Assembly: GCA_038501625.1 (NCBI GenBank) | Contig: JAZAYU010000012.1 | Coordinates: forward strand, 1,984,001-2,048,000 | Direction of reading: 5' to 3' | DNA from: Corbicula japonica | Taxonomy: Eukaryota; Mollusca; Bivalvia; Venerida; Cyrenidae | Length of the DNA stretch: 64,000 nucleotides | In this document: one piece after another, positions 1 to 12,943 of the stretch | Layout: each line of letters starts with the position of its first letter | Position numbering within the stretch: position 1 is the stretch's first letter | Made by a program: the position numbers and the translations under genes | The notes under the pieces: model-generated | What the model was told of the DNA's origin: nothing | The model's database searches: none | What the model saw: the letters and a program-made list of their open reading frames with translations, nothing else

Positions 1-37
1 GTGTATCGTTGTTCGTCGAGTCACCATTTATCCATTG

Positions 38-147
38 GGGTATGCAAATCCTCCAAAACAAAATGCTTGATTTACATCGGGGAATGCAAATCCTCCAAAA
101 CAAAATGCTTGATTTACATCGGGGAATGCAAATCCTCCAAAATAAAA
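38..147. repeat. 42-bp tandem repeat
   Basis: About 2.5 copies of a unit beginning GGGGAATGCAAATCCTCC; the TGCAAATCC word recurs at 43, 85 and 127, giving an exact 42-bp period. 42 is a multiple of 3, so a short reading frame stays open across it, but no start context or homology supports a gene. Confidence 0.85.
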
Positions 148-710
148 CTTGAAATCACATATGAAATTGTTGTAGCACTCACAGAAATGACCAATTTTAT
201 CCGATTATAGAATTATACCTTTCCGTCCGAACAAACAATGTTTGGTCTTGATTTCCGTTTAATGTAAAGTTGGTGCGGTTTCAAGATGGTAGCGGATGAG
301 TTTGACCATGTCTACGGAGTATATATATTTTGGAGACCGTTTAAATGCAACACTTTTCGTGTGTAAATTGGAATGGTAAATCTCGCTGTATTGAAAGAAA
401 TGGGGCTCTCACATATGGCTTCGTTGTACTTCCTCTGAAATATAAAACAAGTAAGTATAGTGGCGCAAAAAACAAGATGAAGGTGTTCTATGGAACACAT
501 GTGTTACCTAGACTTGCATTTAAAAGGGTTATCATTCTTGTTGTCGCCGATTTCTTTGTTTAATCCAATTATAAAGTGAATTGGAAAAGTACTTTCTAAG
601 TAATTGACAACATTAAGTTTCATATTAAAGTTAGGAACTATCGGACGACGCCGACGACGCCACCGGACAATAGGATCCCTATATGTCTACCTGCTATCTC
701 AGGCAAGACA
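148..710. other. No gene recognised
   Basis: AT-rich single-copy-looking sequence. Short frames of 60-72 codons occur on both strands with no recognisable domain. A CG-rich trinucleotide-like patch (GACGACGCCGACGACGCC) lies near 645-662. Confidence 0.5.
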
Positions 711-1906
711 AAAACTAGAATTATCACTGAAAGTGATTAAATATCCCCACATGTGTTGTTGATACTTGAACTGGGAATGCTTCGAATCAATGGCATAATG
801 TGCCCCACTTCCAATCCAAAGTGTCGTCTTCACAGTAGCCACACATACAGCAAGTTTCATCACAATATCTCATTCCTTCTAAATTTATTAAGCAGAAACG
901 GTTTGAATATGTTAGTAACAGTGACCTTTACTTAACTTTTATCAAACAACTGTGTGCCAAAAAATTGTTTATATATGTAAAGCTTATCATCCAGAAACCA
1001 TTTTTCTATTTTTAGTAACAGTGAACAGTGATATTGTCCCCATAAGGCCCAATTCCATACCACATTTCGTCTTTACAGACACTACCTATATAGCAATTTT
1101 CATCACAATATCTCATTCTGAACCAAAGTTACTGAGCAAATACATTTTTTCTATTTTTAGTAACAGTGACGTTCACCCCACAGGCCTTACTTTGAATCCC
1201 AAAAGTCATCTTCACAAAAACCACCAATACACCAAATTTCATTTAAGAATCTCATTCCAAGCTATAGTTACTGAGTGGAAATGAAGTTTTGAAATTATAA
1301 AACAATGACCTTGACCTTGAACCCACAGGCCCTAAAGTCAAACCTAACCTGTATCTTATTATGTTACATCTGTGTCCCAAAAAATAATTAAATCTATGAA
1401 GTATTTCATGAGTTATCATCCAGAAACAATTTATCTATTTTAAGTAACAGTGACCTTGACATTGACCCCACATGCCCCAAAGTCGAACTCGACCTCGTCA
1501 CCTGTCTCTTCTGATGTTACAACTATGTCCCAAAAAGGATTTAATCTGTGAAGTGTTTTATGAGTTATCATTCGGAAACCAGTAATACTGACCTTGACAT
1601 TGACCCCACCAGCCCCAAATGCGAACTTGACCTGTATCTTGTGATGTTACACCTGTGTACCAAAAATTTTTAAAATAGTTGATACCTTTTAGGAGTTATT
1701 GTCCGGAAAGCATTTTTCTATTTTTAGTAACAGTGACCTTGACACCGACCCCACCAGCCCCAAAATCGAACTTGACCTGAATCTTATGACGATGAACCTG
1801 TGTTATTATTAGTTAATTCTGTCAAGCCTTTCATGAGTTATCATCCGGAAACGAATAATCCGACCGACCGACAGACCGACCGACCGACAAGCTCACTCCT
1901 ATATAC
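711..1906 (+). mobile_element. Helentron-like non-autonomous element, CCCCAC-type (3' truncated)
   Basis: Starts AACTAGA followed by the stem-loop ATCACTGAAAGTGAT and the block ATATCCCCAC. The body has degenerate units of about 150-180 bp, each with TTTTTAGTAACAGTGACC, ACCCCACCAGCCCC and GATGTTACACCTGTG words. It ends with a CGAC/CAGAC-rich tract at 1860-1890 and CAAGCTCACTCCTATATA. A second copy at 59475-60066 has the same start and the complete 3' hairpin, which is missing here. The 110-codon frame at 952-1284 lies inside the body and is not a gene. Confidence 0.7.
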
Positions 1907-3464
1907 TAATTAGTTATTTGAAAAGGTGACAGACTTATTTGTTTAATAAAGTGTTTGGACGGACAAAATAACCGGAAAAGAAACTTGCCTCAGTGTAGCT
2001 ATACTACTCTAAGTTTGCTAAGCACAAAGTTAACCACACATCATTGTGAAGTCTACATTTTATATATGACATTTTCATTGGAAACCGTTCAGCGATGTAT
2101 TGAGAAAGTCCCCAGTGTACACATCACCTTGAATGACAGGCAATATGTTCGTGCAAGTCGCGATTATGAAATGTGTTCTCTTACATGATAAAAAGTGGCG
2201 TGTGTTTCGGCGATCATCTTGTTATTGGTAGTTCCAACTACAGTGCGATCAGTTCACAGAGGGAATTCGACTTGTTCTGTCTGCAAAGTATTTAATTGCT
2301 AATGATTTAAGTAAACATTGTTTATGTGCGAATGTTTGAGTACACAATTTTTGACGATTACAATCCGCGAACGCGTATTTTAACGACAAAAAAAACGCTA
2401 CATGTCAGCGCTAAACATCACCATGTACAAAGTCTCCCTGTACGTTTAATCAATGTTGTTATCAATGGAAGGTACTTGTGTTGGTTAAAGTACCCCTAAA
2501 TTACTTTTGGTTCCATATTTCGGCTTGCCTAATATGTGTGATTTCATAAATCCCAGTCAGTATAGCTTAGGATAATATGGTTAATCACATCTAGAATATA
2601 TCTCGTGTTTTTATTATTTTGTCTTTGGCGTTTTTGTGATACCTAGGATTTTTTTTCCGATCCCCAGTCAAATTTATATTCTTTTATACTCTATTGTTTT
2701 TTTTCGTTTAGGTGAAAACATGATTTGGTGTTGGGTCATTTCTCCGATGTCCTTGGATAGATTTAATCTAAAAATAGCGTGGAGGCCATGTTGTCTGAGT
2801 GTGGCTATTCCTGATAAGCAAGTCTCGGCTTCTCTGCAAGTAGCTTTGAACATTCTGACAGGTCATACATACGTGAACCGACATCCAGTGCTTCAGTAAA
2901 ATATATGTTTCCTGATCATTATAACTAAAATGCCATATTAGGAATTCAGTACTTTCTTTTTTATTTCTCTACGAGGACATACAATTGCCTTAATTGGGTC
3001 ATCGAGTCGTTGTGCTATGGTCGTTTAAAGTGCTACTCTTGGTCTACGTGTAAAATGCCTAATTGGGACAAAAGCCAACACGTACTTCATCTACTTCATG
3101 GCCCGATTACCTATTGAGAATTCAGGCTGATTTAAGACAATATTACATCCTTGACAATTGATTGAAAGAATGTTAAAGATTTTTTCCAGAATAGTGGTAC
3201 ACCAGGAATCTTGAAAATTGGCTCCAGAGTCCTTTGTAAATAAAGTAATGTTAACGAGAATAAGCCTTCCATAAAATCAGATAAATTAAATATATGTCCA
3301 TGTATATTAGCAAACTTACATAAATTATTCTAGTATAATACGTTATCGATGAATAGACAGTCATGTGACAGACAAGGATATTTATATATGATCTATCAGC
3401 AAAAAAGTTTAGTACATTTGATATCGTAATGTTCTCTAAGGTTGGTACTGATCACTAAAAATAT
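1907..3464. other. No gene recognised
   Basis: AT-rich spacer. The longest frame (2636-2899, 87 codons) has no recognisable domain or exon signals. No inverted repeat or tandem array was noticed. Confidence 0.5.
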
Positions 3465-4336
3465 ATGATTAACACCTATCTGCCACAAGATCATTGTTGG
3501 TTATATAAACCGAGTGTAAACACCTATCTGCCACAAGATCATTGTTGGTTATATAAACCGAGTGTAAACACCTATCTGCCACTAGATCATTGTTGGTTAT
3601 ATAAACCGAGTGTAAACACCTATCTTCCACAAGATCATTGTTGGTTATATAAACCGAGTGTAAACACCTACAAATGTATCTGCCACAAGATCATTGTTGG
3701 TTATATAAACCGAGTGTAAACACCTATCTGCCACAAGATCATTGTTGGTTATATAAACCAAGTGTAAACACCTATCTGCCACAAAATCATTGTTGGTTAT
3801 ATAAACCGAGTGTAAACACCTATCTGCCACAAGATCATTGTTGGTTATATAAACCGAGTGTAAACACCTATCTTCCACAAGATCATTGTTGGTTATATAA
3901 ACCGAGTGTAAACACCTATCTTCCACAAGATCATTGTTGGTTATATAAACCGAGTGTAAACACCTATCTGCCACTAGATCATTGTTGGTTATATAAACTG
4001 AGTGTAAACACCTATCTGCCACAAGATCATTGCTGGTTATATAAACTGAGTGTAAAAACCGAGTGTAAACCCCTATCTGCCACAAGATCATTGTTGGTTA
4101 TATAAACTGAGTGTAAACACCTATCTGCCACAAGATCATTGCCGGTTATATAAACGTAGTGTAAAAACCGAGTGTAAACACCTATCTGCCACAAGATCAT
4201 TGCTGGTTATATAAACTGAGTGTAAACACCTATCTGCCACAAGATCATTGCTGGTTATATAAACTGAGTGTAAAAACCGAGTGTAAACACCTATCTGCCA
4301 CAAGATCATTATTGGTTATATAAACTGAGTGTACAG
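3465..4336. repeat. 48-bp minisatellite, about 18 units
   Basis: Tandem units of 48 bp carrying CTGCCACAAGATCATTG and GGTTATATAAACCGAGTGT; the TGCCACAAGA word recurs at 3481, 3529 and onward. Some units are interrupted by short AAAACCGAGTGT insertions (near 4055, 4165 and 4275). The unit is 16 codons, so long frames with a 16-residue repeat stay open on both strands (+ to 4105, - 4091 to 3645). These look like by-products of the array, with no start context, splice signal or flanking coding sequence. Confidence 0.9.
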
Positions 4337-7300
4337 TTACTGTTTTCTCATTTGTTTTCAAACTCTAAATCATGATAAGTGCGGGTGATTAAGTATATAT
4401 TATGTTTATGTAAATCATGGGATAACAGTTAAAGACGATGCGTTTCGCTTCTTGTGTCACTGTCGAGGTCCCCACTTATCCGGAACCCACGACTCAAGCG
4501 TATGTTGGGCTCGGTGCAATACAGTGACTGTATTTGTTTTTTCGTGGCTGGAATTACGCATTAAACAAGTATGGTCTGGTTTTGACCCACGAGCTTTGAC
4601 CTTTCTGACCTTTTAAGTTTAACTTTACCAATATGAGTGATCACTAAAATAGGAGAATTACCCCATTATGCATATTAGTCTATAAAAACCGAAGTACATT
4701 TACGGTCGATTCCGTGAAATTGGACTATACTAGCCCTGGCAACTTAACCGCTGTATTGTAAGTTTGACTGTAAACTATAACGAATAAGTATATTTAACGT
4801 AAATTTCGGTTTTTTGTGCACTTAACCATCTATTCATCGATTTGAATTAAAGAAAACCTTACTTTAACTAGTTTTCGCTTCTTGTTTTTAAAAGTTTAGT
4901 TAGCAAAATCGATGATAAATGTGTAATTTATTCATATCAAACAGTTTTCATTGTTACAGTATTAAGTATATTGTTAAAGATGGTTTGTGCAAAGTTTGAT
5001 GGAACTGAATTGTGTCGTTTGAGAGATTTTTATATTTTTCGTTTTTTGTCTATAGCAAAGCCATGGCGAATGGAGCAATACATAAATCCTCTAACTCATT
5101 TTCTTTTGTCATAAGGAACGCTATCTGGTTTGCTATGTCGACCTCTTCAGAAGGCTAAGAAAGTCAAACCATTAATATTCGTATGGTAAACATTTTTTGT
5201 ATTTCGTGGGCAGATCGATTTAAGAATTTTAAACCCGCCACAAAAAGAAGGAATTGAACTTAAACGAATAGTATAGAAAAAATCAGATCCACGAATTTAA
5301 GTACCCGCGAAAATGACGTCTAACGAAAAACCACGAATTTTTAAGAATATAATTCCATCCACAGTGCGTGGGAATATAATATCGTAGTCATATATTCTAG
5401 GTCGTAAAGTCAGCATTTATTTTTTTTACTTCAGTACTATGTCATAAGGTCTGTGAGTTAAACACTATTGATCAAATTGCACTTTTATATCTGTTACCAA
5501 GCCTTGTTACTAAAAAAGGATATATACATATGTATAAATATGTTAATAATTTATTTGCAAGACACTTGTGTTTCTTAATTTAAAAGCTGTTACTGGTGTT
5601 CATGGCTGCTTTGATGGCAGTACAGCTCGCCAAAAAAAAAATACATGTTTAGGCGTTGTCTTATAGTTCTTTTCTGGGCGAGTCAGACCCTAATTTCCGC
5701 TTCAGTGTCGGATACAAGATTTCACCTTAATAAGGAGGTTCGACTAAGTCATTGACGAGTTACATGATAATTTCCAACATTTTGGCAAAAACCTCCATGA
5801 AAACTAAATATTGCTGCCCCAAAAAGTTGATGGGCTTGGAATCCAGAAGAGGGTTCGTGGACTGAGCCAGCAATCTACAGCAAGTAAGCGGAATAGCTAC
5901 CTACATTGAGTGATCAGGTCAGTCAGTAAGAACTTAGGATATTTTACCTAAATAATCAAGTTAACCATAGCACCAAACTAAGGAAAACCAAACTCAAATG
6001 CTCCTTACTTAAGCTACCAAATCAAACAGAAAAGTGGAATATGTTGTTTTTTTTTCAATATGACCTTTTGGGCAATCATGCAGTTCCTTTTTGAGGTTCT
6101 TTGAAGGTTAAGCATATCCCTATTTAGTATACATCTGTAAAAAACTAATTTACTCACCTGCTATACACTATCACATGTCAAATTGTTTTTGCACACAACA
6201 CTAATTCATAGTTCACTCAATGACGTTGTGCACAGTCGTTTAAATATTGTACTAAATTTACACTATTTGTCCCCGATATTTTTCGTACACAACATCACAT
6301 TTACAATTCGTACACTATTTATTTTTAATAACTACAAAAAGAATTCAAAGCGAGTAAAACGTTGTGAACAAAAGTCACTGTGTTTAAATATACATTATAA
6401 AATCACTTGTGTTTGTAACCATCTGTATTCAAAAAGGATTACTTCTATGTAAGTAATCAATAGCAGTCACAAATCTTTTGCGGTTTATATACTTTACATA
6501 CATACTGTCGTTTATCCAATTTTATTCCACATACTGTTCCGTCATCTCACTAGTTAAGAAAGAAAATGCGAAACAAATTCGAAGAAAACACGCTATATAG
6601 TCCATTTTCCAAGATGCTCTGCCGTAATTGATCTTATTTCAAATGAATTAATTGTATTTTATTGCAAATATTGCTCTTCTATACGTCTTACTCCTACACA
6701 GTAGAATGTTACTGAGAATCGTCCATTTATCGATTGAACTGGTGGCACCGTTCCACTGTCACGTGATAGCTGCATTAGACGCAGAAGAAATATTAAGTGT
6801 AAGTGATATAGTTTTCGGACATTTCAAATCTGGACTAACTAGCTCAGACTCTTCAAAGTTTACGAACACGCGGTTTTTTTAAAGCATTTTGACACGCATT
6901 TTATTTCGTGGAAACTGGAGCAATTAGAGTAAAAGCTGTTCAAATAAGAGACGCAATAATTGAACACAATAAATGGTTTGAACAATAGTAATTAAATATC
7001 CGGTAGCCCATTGATTTAAAACCTCAATAAAAGACAAGTTCAAAGATAAAAAATGACATTTGCATGCGTACAACTGATGGATGTTTGCAAGCTTAGTTTT
7101 TTTTATCTCATGATGTCACTTCAATTGACCACGCACTTTACATGAGGTCAGGGGAAGATTCAGAGGGGATTCGGTTTGATCCAGTTGCTCGAACACCGTT
7201 TGGGGGGCTCGGGGATGCAAAAATATTAAGGATTTTTGGAAAAGAAAGTTGGAAATTATCATCTTAGTACAAAACTGCCCATCTTAAACTTTGCATCCGA

Positions 7301-8110
7301 CCTTGATAGTGTTCTACAAAATGTAAATCATGGTCATAAACAAGGATCTTTATTTATTGCATTTGAACTTTGGTCATTTTTCACGTCATGTTGAAATGGA
7401 ATGCATTTAACGACTAAAATTCAGCATTTTAAAGTTACAAACAGACCATTCGTGTTTGAATTATATTAAATAATTTGTGCGAATTCAGGATTGAATCGGA
7501 TTGAACCGATAGTTCATCAGGGTATGGACAACATTTCGGTTGTTTAACAACCTTCATGTTTTTCATAACATGTTGGGCTCTTTCCGTATACTGACAAAAA
7601 TGCCGAAAATGGGTACATCTACTATTAAGTGTCAGCTGTTGCTGCAGTAGAAATATCCGGTTATGTTTTTTTAAATATTCATATATCGGATGGTCTTTAA
7701 ACCGAAAAAATCGGTTACTATTAATCGTCGAAAATAAAACCATTGCGGAATAATACGATTCTGCAGTAAACCTGATTTCCGCCGTCAATTCTCTAGCATG
7801 GAAACATACGAGACGGCAGAAATGACATATTCAATAACTAGCACTGAAATATTGTAGGTCAAAAAGTCTTCCAAACAGGAAAGCGGCACTTCTGAAAAAC
7901 ATGGTTAGTCGTAACACTAACACAGTTTGATGCGGCACCGACAAGTATTAGTAAACGTTTAATCTTTAGCTTACACAAAAGCAATTTAAATCACATAGAC
8001 TCTCAAAATTACTAGATCTCAAATTCTCAATTTACTTCTGATTTAAGGGCCTTAAACAGGCCTGTCAACACATGTTCATAAATATAAGAGATTTTTTTTA
8101 TAAAAGACAT
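4337..8110. other. 3.8 kb without recognisable gene or element
   Basis: AT-rich DNA. The longest frame is 117 codons on the minus strand (7435-7788). It has several Cys and His but no motif I recognise and no splice context. A GGGG-rich stretch at 7141-7217 resembles a GGGGCGGATCCAGAGGGGG stretch near 19238, so it may be a fragment of a dispersed repeat. Confidence 0.45.
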
Positions 8111-8113
8111 TTC

Positions 8114-8144
8114 GGATGATAATGATTATGATGATGACGACGAC

Positions 8145-8202
<58 letters not shown>

Positions 8203-8225
8203 CTGATGATGATGATGATGATGAT
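8114..8225. repeat. (GAT)n microsatellite, left flank of the Penelope-like element
   Basis: Begins GGATGATAATGAT, then TATGATGATGACGACGACG, then an almost pure GAT run with one GCT interruption. A GGATGATAATGAT-starting tract also begins at 9389 on the other side of the Penelope-like remnant. Confidence 0.9.
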
Positions 8226-8408
8226 CTTATTTTAGTTGTTGCTGCTGTTCACGACGACTTCCACAATGATGTTTATGATGATGTGTTCCATGTAAATAGA
8301 AATCAGACTGTGGATGTCGTAAAGAATTATTTCAGAAGTTACATATTTTAATGTGTTATATTTAAATTAAGTAAAATCTTCCAAATGTGTGAAGCTCGAA
8401 AATGGTAG

Positions 8409-9293
8409 GATTTTCACAAGCCTACATCAGAAACCAAGTGACAAGCAACTTTACCTACAAAGAGCTCCTGCCATCCACCTAGCACCAAGTCAGGACTAGC
8501 ATATGGGTTAGGCCTGAGACTCAGGAGGATTTGCGAAAAGGATGAAGATTACCGAAAGCACAGACAAGAACTGAAGCATCAATTACGGAAGAGAGGTTAC
8601 AGTGGAAAGGTTGTGGAGAGACAACTGCTGAAGGTAGATGCACTGAAACGAAAAGACCTTCTACAGAAGCAGACGAAGAAGAAAAGTACAGATAGAGTAC
8701 CTTTAGTCCTTACCTTTTTCAGACACCTTCCTGATGTACATGCCGTGTTGAGGAAACACATGAATGTGCTCCACAGGTCAGAGAGAATGACAGAGGTCTT
8801 AAAGTCCCCACCTATAGTTGCGTACAGACGAGACAAGAACCTCTGTGATGTGCTTGTTCATGGGAAGACAAACAAAGTCCTCAAACAAACGAAAAACACT
8901 TGTACTTGCGTGACGCGTGTATCTCTCCATACTGTAATGATATGGACCACAGCGAAAGATAAGAGTTCAAAGCCTGTCATGCATACAAAATGTACAGATC
9001 GGAATCTAGTATATGCCCTTTTGTGTCCCCGATGTGATGCAACGGTCTACGTTGGCGAGTCGGAACGGTCCCTTAAAGAAAGGTTTGAAGAACATCTCCG
9101 TGACGTACGACAACAGACAGAAAAACCGATCATGAGGCACTTCCAAGGTCATGTGATGCAGGATGTGAAGGTAGTGATGGTGGAGAAGATATTCCGAGAC
9201 AGTCGTATTTACAGACAACTGGTTGAGGAACTGTGGATCAAGAAGTTAGGAACAAAAGTGCCCCAGGGATGTAACGTTAAATTAAATATTTAA
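8409..9293 (+). mobile_element. Penelope-like element remnant (RT tail + GIY-YIG nuclease), 5' truncated
   Basis: Penelope-like retroelements encode a reverse transcriptase followed by a GIY-YIG endonuclease. The open frame 8442-9293 gives, in order: the end of the RT region (SCHPPSTKSG, then LRLRRIC near 8520-8545), a linker with PLVLTFFRHLP and AYRRDKNLCD, then the nuclease with VYALLCPRC, TVYVGESERSLKERFEEH, a RHF motif and an EELWIKKL helix holding the likely catalytic Glu. Nearly all of the RT palm/fingers is missing. An in-frame TGA at 8439-8441 separates the KPT motif (8418-8426) from the rest, and a TAG at 8406-8408 closes the left side. The frame has no ATG near its head, as expected for a 5'-truncated copy. 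It is an inactive fossil, flanked on both sides by GAT microsatellite. Confidence 0.85.
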
Positions 9294-9388
9294 TTTATTT
9301 CATTAGTAAGAATAGTCATAACCTATTAGGTCTCCATCCCCTTTAGCTTTAAAGTTATTAGTACTCAATTTTATTATGAATGGATATA

Positions 9389-9653
9389 GGATGATAATGA
9401 TGATGGTGGTGATTATGATGATGACGATGATGATGGTGTGTTGTTGATGATGATGATAATGGTGATGATGATGATGAAGTTTTATAATTACTGGTTATTG
9501 TTCTAATTATTAATTATTATTACAATGATGATGATGAGGATGCTGGTGACATTTATGACGATAGTGATGATGACAGTGATTATGATGTGGGTGGTTATGA
9601 AGATGATGATGATGGTGGTGGTGAGGTTTGTTTGATTACTAAAGCATGTTTTC

Positions 9654-9717
<64 letters not shown>

Positions 9718-9903
9718 TCATTATTGTGATAATAGTGATGATGGGATGATGATGGTAGTTATTTTGGTTGTTGTTATTATTGTTGTTAATGTTATAATTA
9801 TTATTATTTGTATTACAAAATATGATAATGGTAGTAATAGTAATAATGGTGATGATTGTTATTATTATTATTGTTATAGTTATTATTATTATTATAATTA
9901 TTA

Positions 9904-9938
<35 letters not shown>

Positions 9939-9960
9939 CAGTTATTATTAATCCAGACTA
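9389..9960. repeat. Compound GAT / ATT microsatellite, right flank of the Penelope-like element
   Basis: GAT/GGT/GAC-rich tracts at 9389-9480 and 9521-9620, a pure ATT run at 9656-9717, then ATT/TTA-rich sequence at 9840-9950. Poly-Leu, poly-Ile and poly-Tyr reading frames across it are artefacts of the trinucleotide. Confidence 0.9.
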
Positions 9961-10247
9961 ATTTTTTTTTTCAATTTTTATTTCCGATGGCGCTCCATAT
10001 CAAAGATGAAGATTCATGTAGTACTGATCTTGGTAATAGAATGAAATTCACTACCCCACACAGACAATGAGAATTATATACAAGAGTACAGTAATCCCAG
10101 ACCCAGGACCTAAGACAGCCATTCCAGTTAATCCCTAGGATTTCAACAGACTAAACATAAACTTTCATCACTGACTTTAATTTATAAATTCATCCGATTG
10201 AACATTTAATGGTGCATCATAACATAAGATTTGGGATGGACTTCTTT

Positions 10248-10282
10248 TTTAATTATTATTATTATTGTTATTATTATTATTT
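10248..10282. repeat. Short (ATT)n run
   Basis: Imperfect ATT/GTT triplets, similar to the longer run at 9656-9717. Confidence 0.7.
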
Positions 10283-10392
10283 TCAAATGTTGTAAATATA
10301 TGTGTGAGTGTGTTCATGCAAGGTTTATGTATATGTATTGAGCTCTTTTTTCATAATAGTATGTAAGTATTGTTGTTGATTTTTTCCGGGAA

Positions 10393-10445
10393 ACGACGTC
10401 GCGTCTCGAAGGAAGTGAGACGTCCGGGAAATGACGCGACGTCGT
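10393..10445. repeat. GACGTCGCG inverted repeat
   Basis: ACGACGTCGCGTC at 10393 is mirrored as GACGCGACGTCGT at about 10433, a 13-bp perfect inverted repeat with a 27-bp spacer. It is CpG-dense in otherwise AT-rich DNA and contains GACGTC cores like CRE/ATF half-sites. No gene is nearby. Confidence 0.6.
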
Positions 10446-12570
10446 CTTGGGAAACATCAAACAACAATACGCTTGCAACATGGATTTTACTTAAAACGCA
10501 ATAATTTCTGTATTTTTCTTGATAAAGAACAACTGTTCGAAAATTCGAAAATAAGAGTGTATATTATTTATATGTTATATTTAAGAATATTATTCTTCAA
10601 AAAATATTCATGTGGATAATTTTTCATGTCTGTTAGCAAAGGATAAAGACTTAAAATTGAAAAGCAAATGGGGGATGTTTTCCTTTAGCTTGACTTTTGT
10701 CCAATTCTGTATACGTGCAGGTCTATAAAAAAAGATTAAGGCTAGAATGCAGTTTACCGGTACGGATGTATAGAGCTCGCGTAAGAATATATTATTAATT
10801 GAATGCAAGCGGGGGCATGGGGGCGGCAGCCCCCATTTACCACTAGTTAGATCTATATTCTGAACTATTTGTTCAATGAATAAATGAATTCAAATGCTAG
10901 CGGGGTTATGGGGCAACAACAACAAATTTTACGTACCGGTAAACTGCAGGTGTCCCAAGATTAAGGTTGAACGTTACTGCAATATGGGTCCAAGGTAAGT
11001 TTTATCAGACCTTTGTGAACAAGTTTGTTTCCCAAGGCCGCGTGTCACTGACCACGTTTTGTTTATCTCTAAAAATAAACAGGATACTGGGAGTGTGTGA
11101 TACCGAACAATTTTGAGAAAAATCAATATTTCAACTTTTATTTAAATTCATCGTATACTTGCTATTTTCAACTTTTAAAATACGGAGAATTCGCTTCTTT
11201 ATACGGAGATCCGGAGAAGAGCCTTAAAAGCCGGAGATTTCGGGTTAAATCCGGAGATTTGACACCTTCGTATTATATTCTTAAGGCTAGAGGGCCTAAA
11301 ATACCGGTCGGAAGTGCAACAGGAGGAGTTTTACCATCGTCATCGGAAATATGACCTCAGCTTTATTTAAGACGTTAAATTCAATAGCACCAATCTCGAA
11401 AAGCTGTCGCCCCACCGGACCGGAAATTAACTGATTTAACACTGAACTGTTAACTCGAAACTCATTGAGATGCCGCGCTTGTTCTCTTCCTTATTTATAA
11501 TATTTCAACATACACAAATCCCGATCAACTTTCCAATTTCTAACATGTCTCAGATCATGAAAATAATCACGGATCTTCTTTTACCTGGCTCAAAGTTAAA
11601 AAAAACTGTGCACGGAAACGAGTTTTAGATGTCAAGCTTCCCATTGGTCCGGTCTAAGACTGTGATTTATTTCAATCAATAAACTCTAACAATGTTTTCA
11701 GACATTCACACGACAGCAAACATCTGCGATTTGACTACATTCCCAGTTTTATAACCCCGGGAGCTGACCTTATTCACAGCTTCTTTACACCTACAATATT
11801 TGAACTAATTAGATGACAAAAGATAAATTCACACGATTTTAATGCTGCTCAATCTTGTTGCTATATTCAGAATGCAAAAACCTAACCCAAGCCTAATTTG
11901 GAAGAAGATACGGAATTAAGTTAATGAAATTTGACAAATTGATGTTTACGGGGGAAAGTCCAGTGTGTCGTCATACTACTTACACTACAAATGTTTAATG
12001 AATAACGTTCAATATTTCACATCTTTCGTTCAAAGACAGAAAGTCAGATAATGACACGCTTGCATAAATTGTTTGTTTTTATCATTTAAAAGAGATAACG
12101 ATTCCTTTGACCACGTACTTCAAATTCATGAACACAATATCAGTTCCTTTTTAACAAGGAAAACGTTTTTGGTATACCACATTCTTAAAGCGTATGTTCA
12201 AATTCCACATAAAAATAACATTTTTTCTAAGAATAATATTGTTTAAACATAACTAGTACTAGTAGATCTTCAAATGAAAAAGCCCGTGTTGGATCCTCAA
12301 GTAAACCTTCACTATTATTCCGTGTACGGATTCCCCATAAAATATTTTTTTCTGAGATTAATATTAAATAAATATAACTTGTAGTTCTCCAAATGAAGAG
12401 TCTTAATTTGTTGTTTGTACCCTTAGGTAAATCATGACACTCCAAACAAAAAAACTTTGCCAATCTTTGCCACTCTACTACAGGCTTCGGATGCGGGACC
12501 TTCAATATAAATGAGTGCTGTGGTACTTGGGAGGTCTACCGTACAAATAATTACAGATGTAATCACTACC
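10446..12570. other. No gene recognised
   Basis: AT-rich spacer with a GGGGGCATGGGGGCGGCAGC stretch at about 10810 and CGGAGA-repeat words around 11185-11265 that look like dispersed-repeat fragments. No exon with homology was seen. Confidence 0.45.
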
Positions 12571-12577
12571 CTGACCA

Positions 12578-12695
12578 GGGCTGGAGATTCTCAAATCTGA
12601 AGCATCTGATTGTTGCAATGAAAACAAGCCAACATTACAGCCAATCAAATATCTGAGATTTAAGAATTGTCTCCATTTTCAGTTTTATTATATTA
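12578..12695. mobile_element. Palindromic MITE, CTGGAGAC family (copy 1)
   Basis: Arms GCTGGAGATTCTCAAATCTG and its complement near AGATTTAAGAATTGTCTCC, with CAGCCAATCAAATATCTGAG between. Related copies are at 16244-16336, 21440-21561, 41260-41385 and, in part, 50215-50285. No coding capacity. Confidence 0.6.
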
Positions 12696-12943
12696 AAGTC
12701 AGGGTACATGTTACGAATCTTGAATAAAGATAAAATGGAGAAAATCTAAATTACTGATCGTCCAAAACAGGTTTTAGTCGAGAAAGTTGTCGGTAATGGA
12801 ATAAAATGGTCAGTAACCTAGGAAACAACCGAAACAAAACGCCTGAAGCTGCGTAGAACATTACAATACGAAAAAAAAGACAAACATTTAAAATTTCTTA
12901 GCTCAGGCATGTTTGCTGATCGAATATAGCACTAATTCTCTTA

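Noticed and set aside
952..1284. 110-codon plus-strand frame
   Set aside because: Inside the body of a repeat also found at 59.5-60.1 kb, where the frame is not kept.
3645..4105. 143-148-codon frames on both strands
   Set aside because: They are produced by the 48-bp (16-codon) minisatellite; no start context, splice site or non-repetitive coding sequence.
7435..7788. 117-codon minus-strand frame
   Set aside because: No domain recognised, no exon context and no second copy in the window; a chance frame is the simpler reading.
9587..10070. Poly-Leu, poly-Ile and poly-Tyr frames
   Set aside because: Translation of ATT/GAT microsatellite in different frames.
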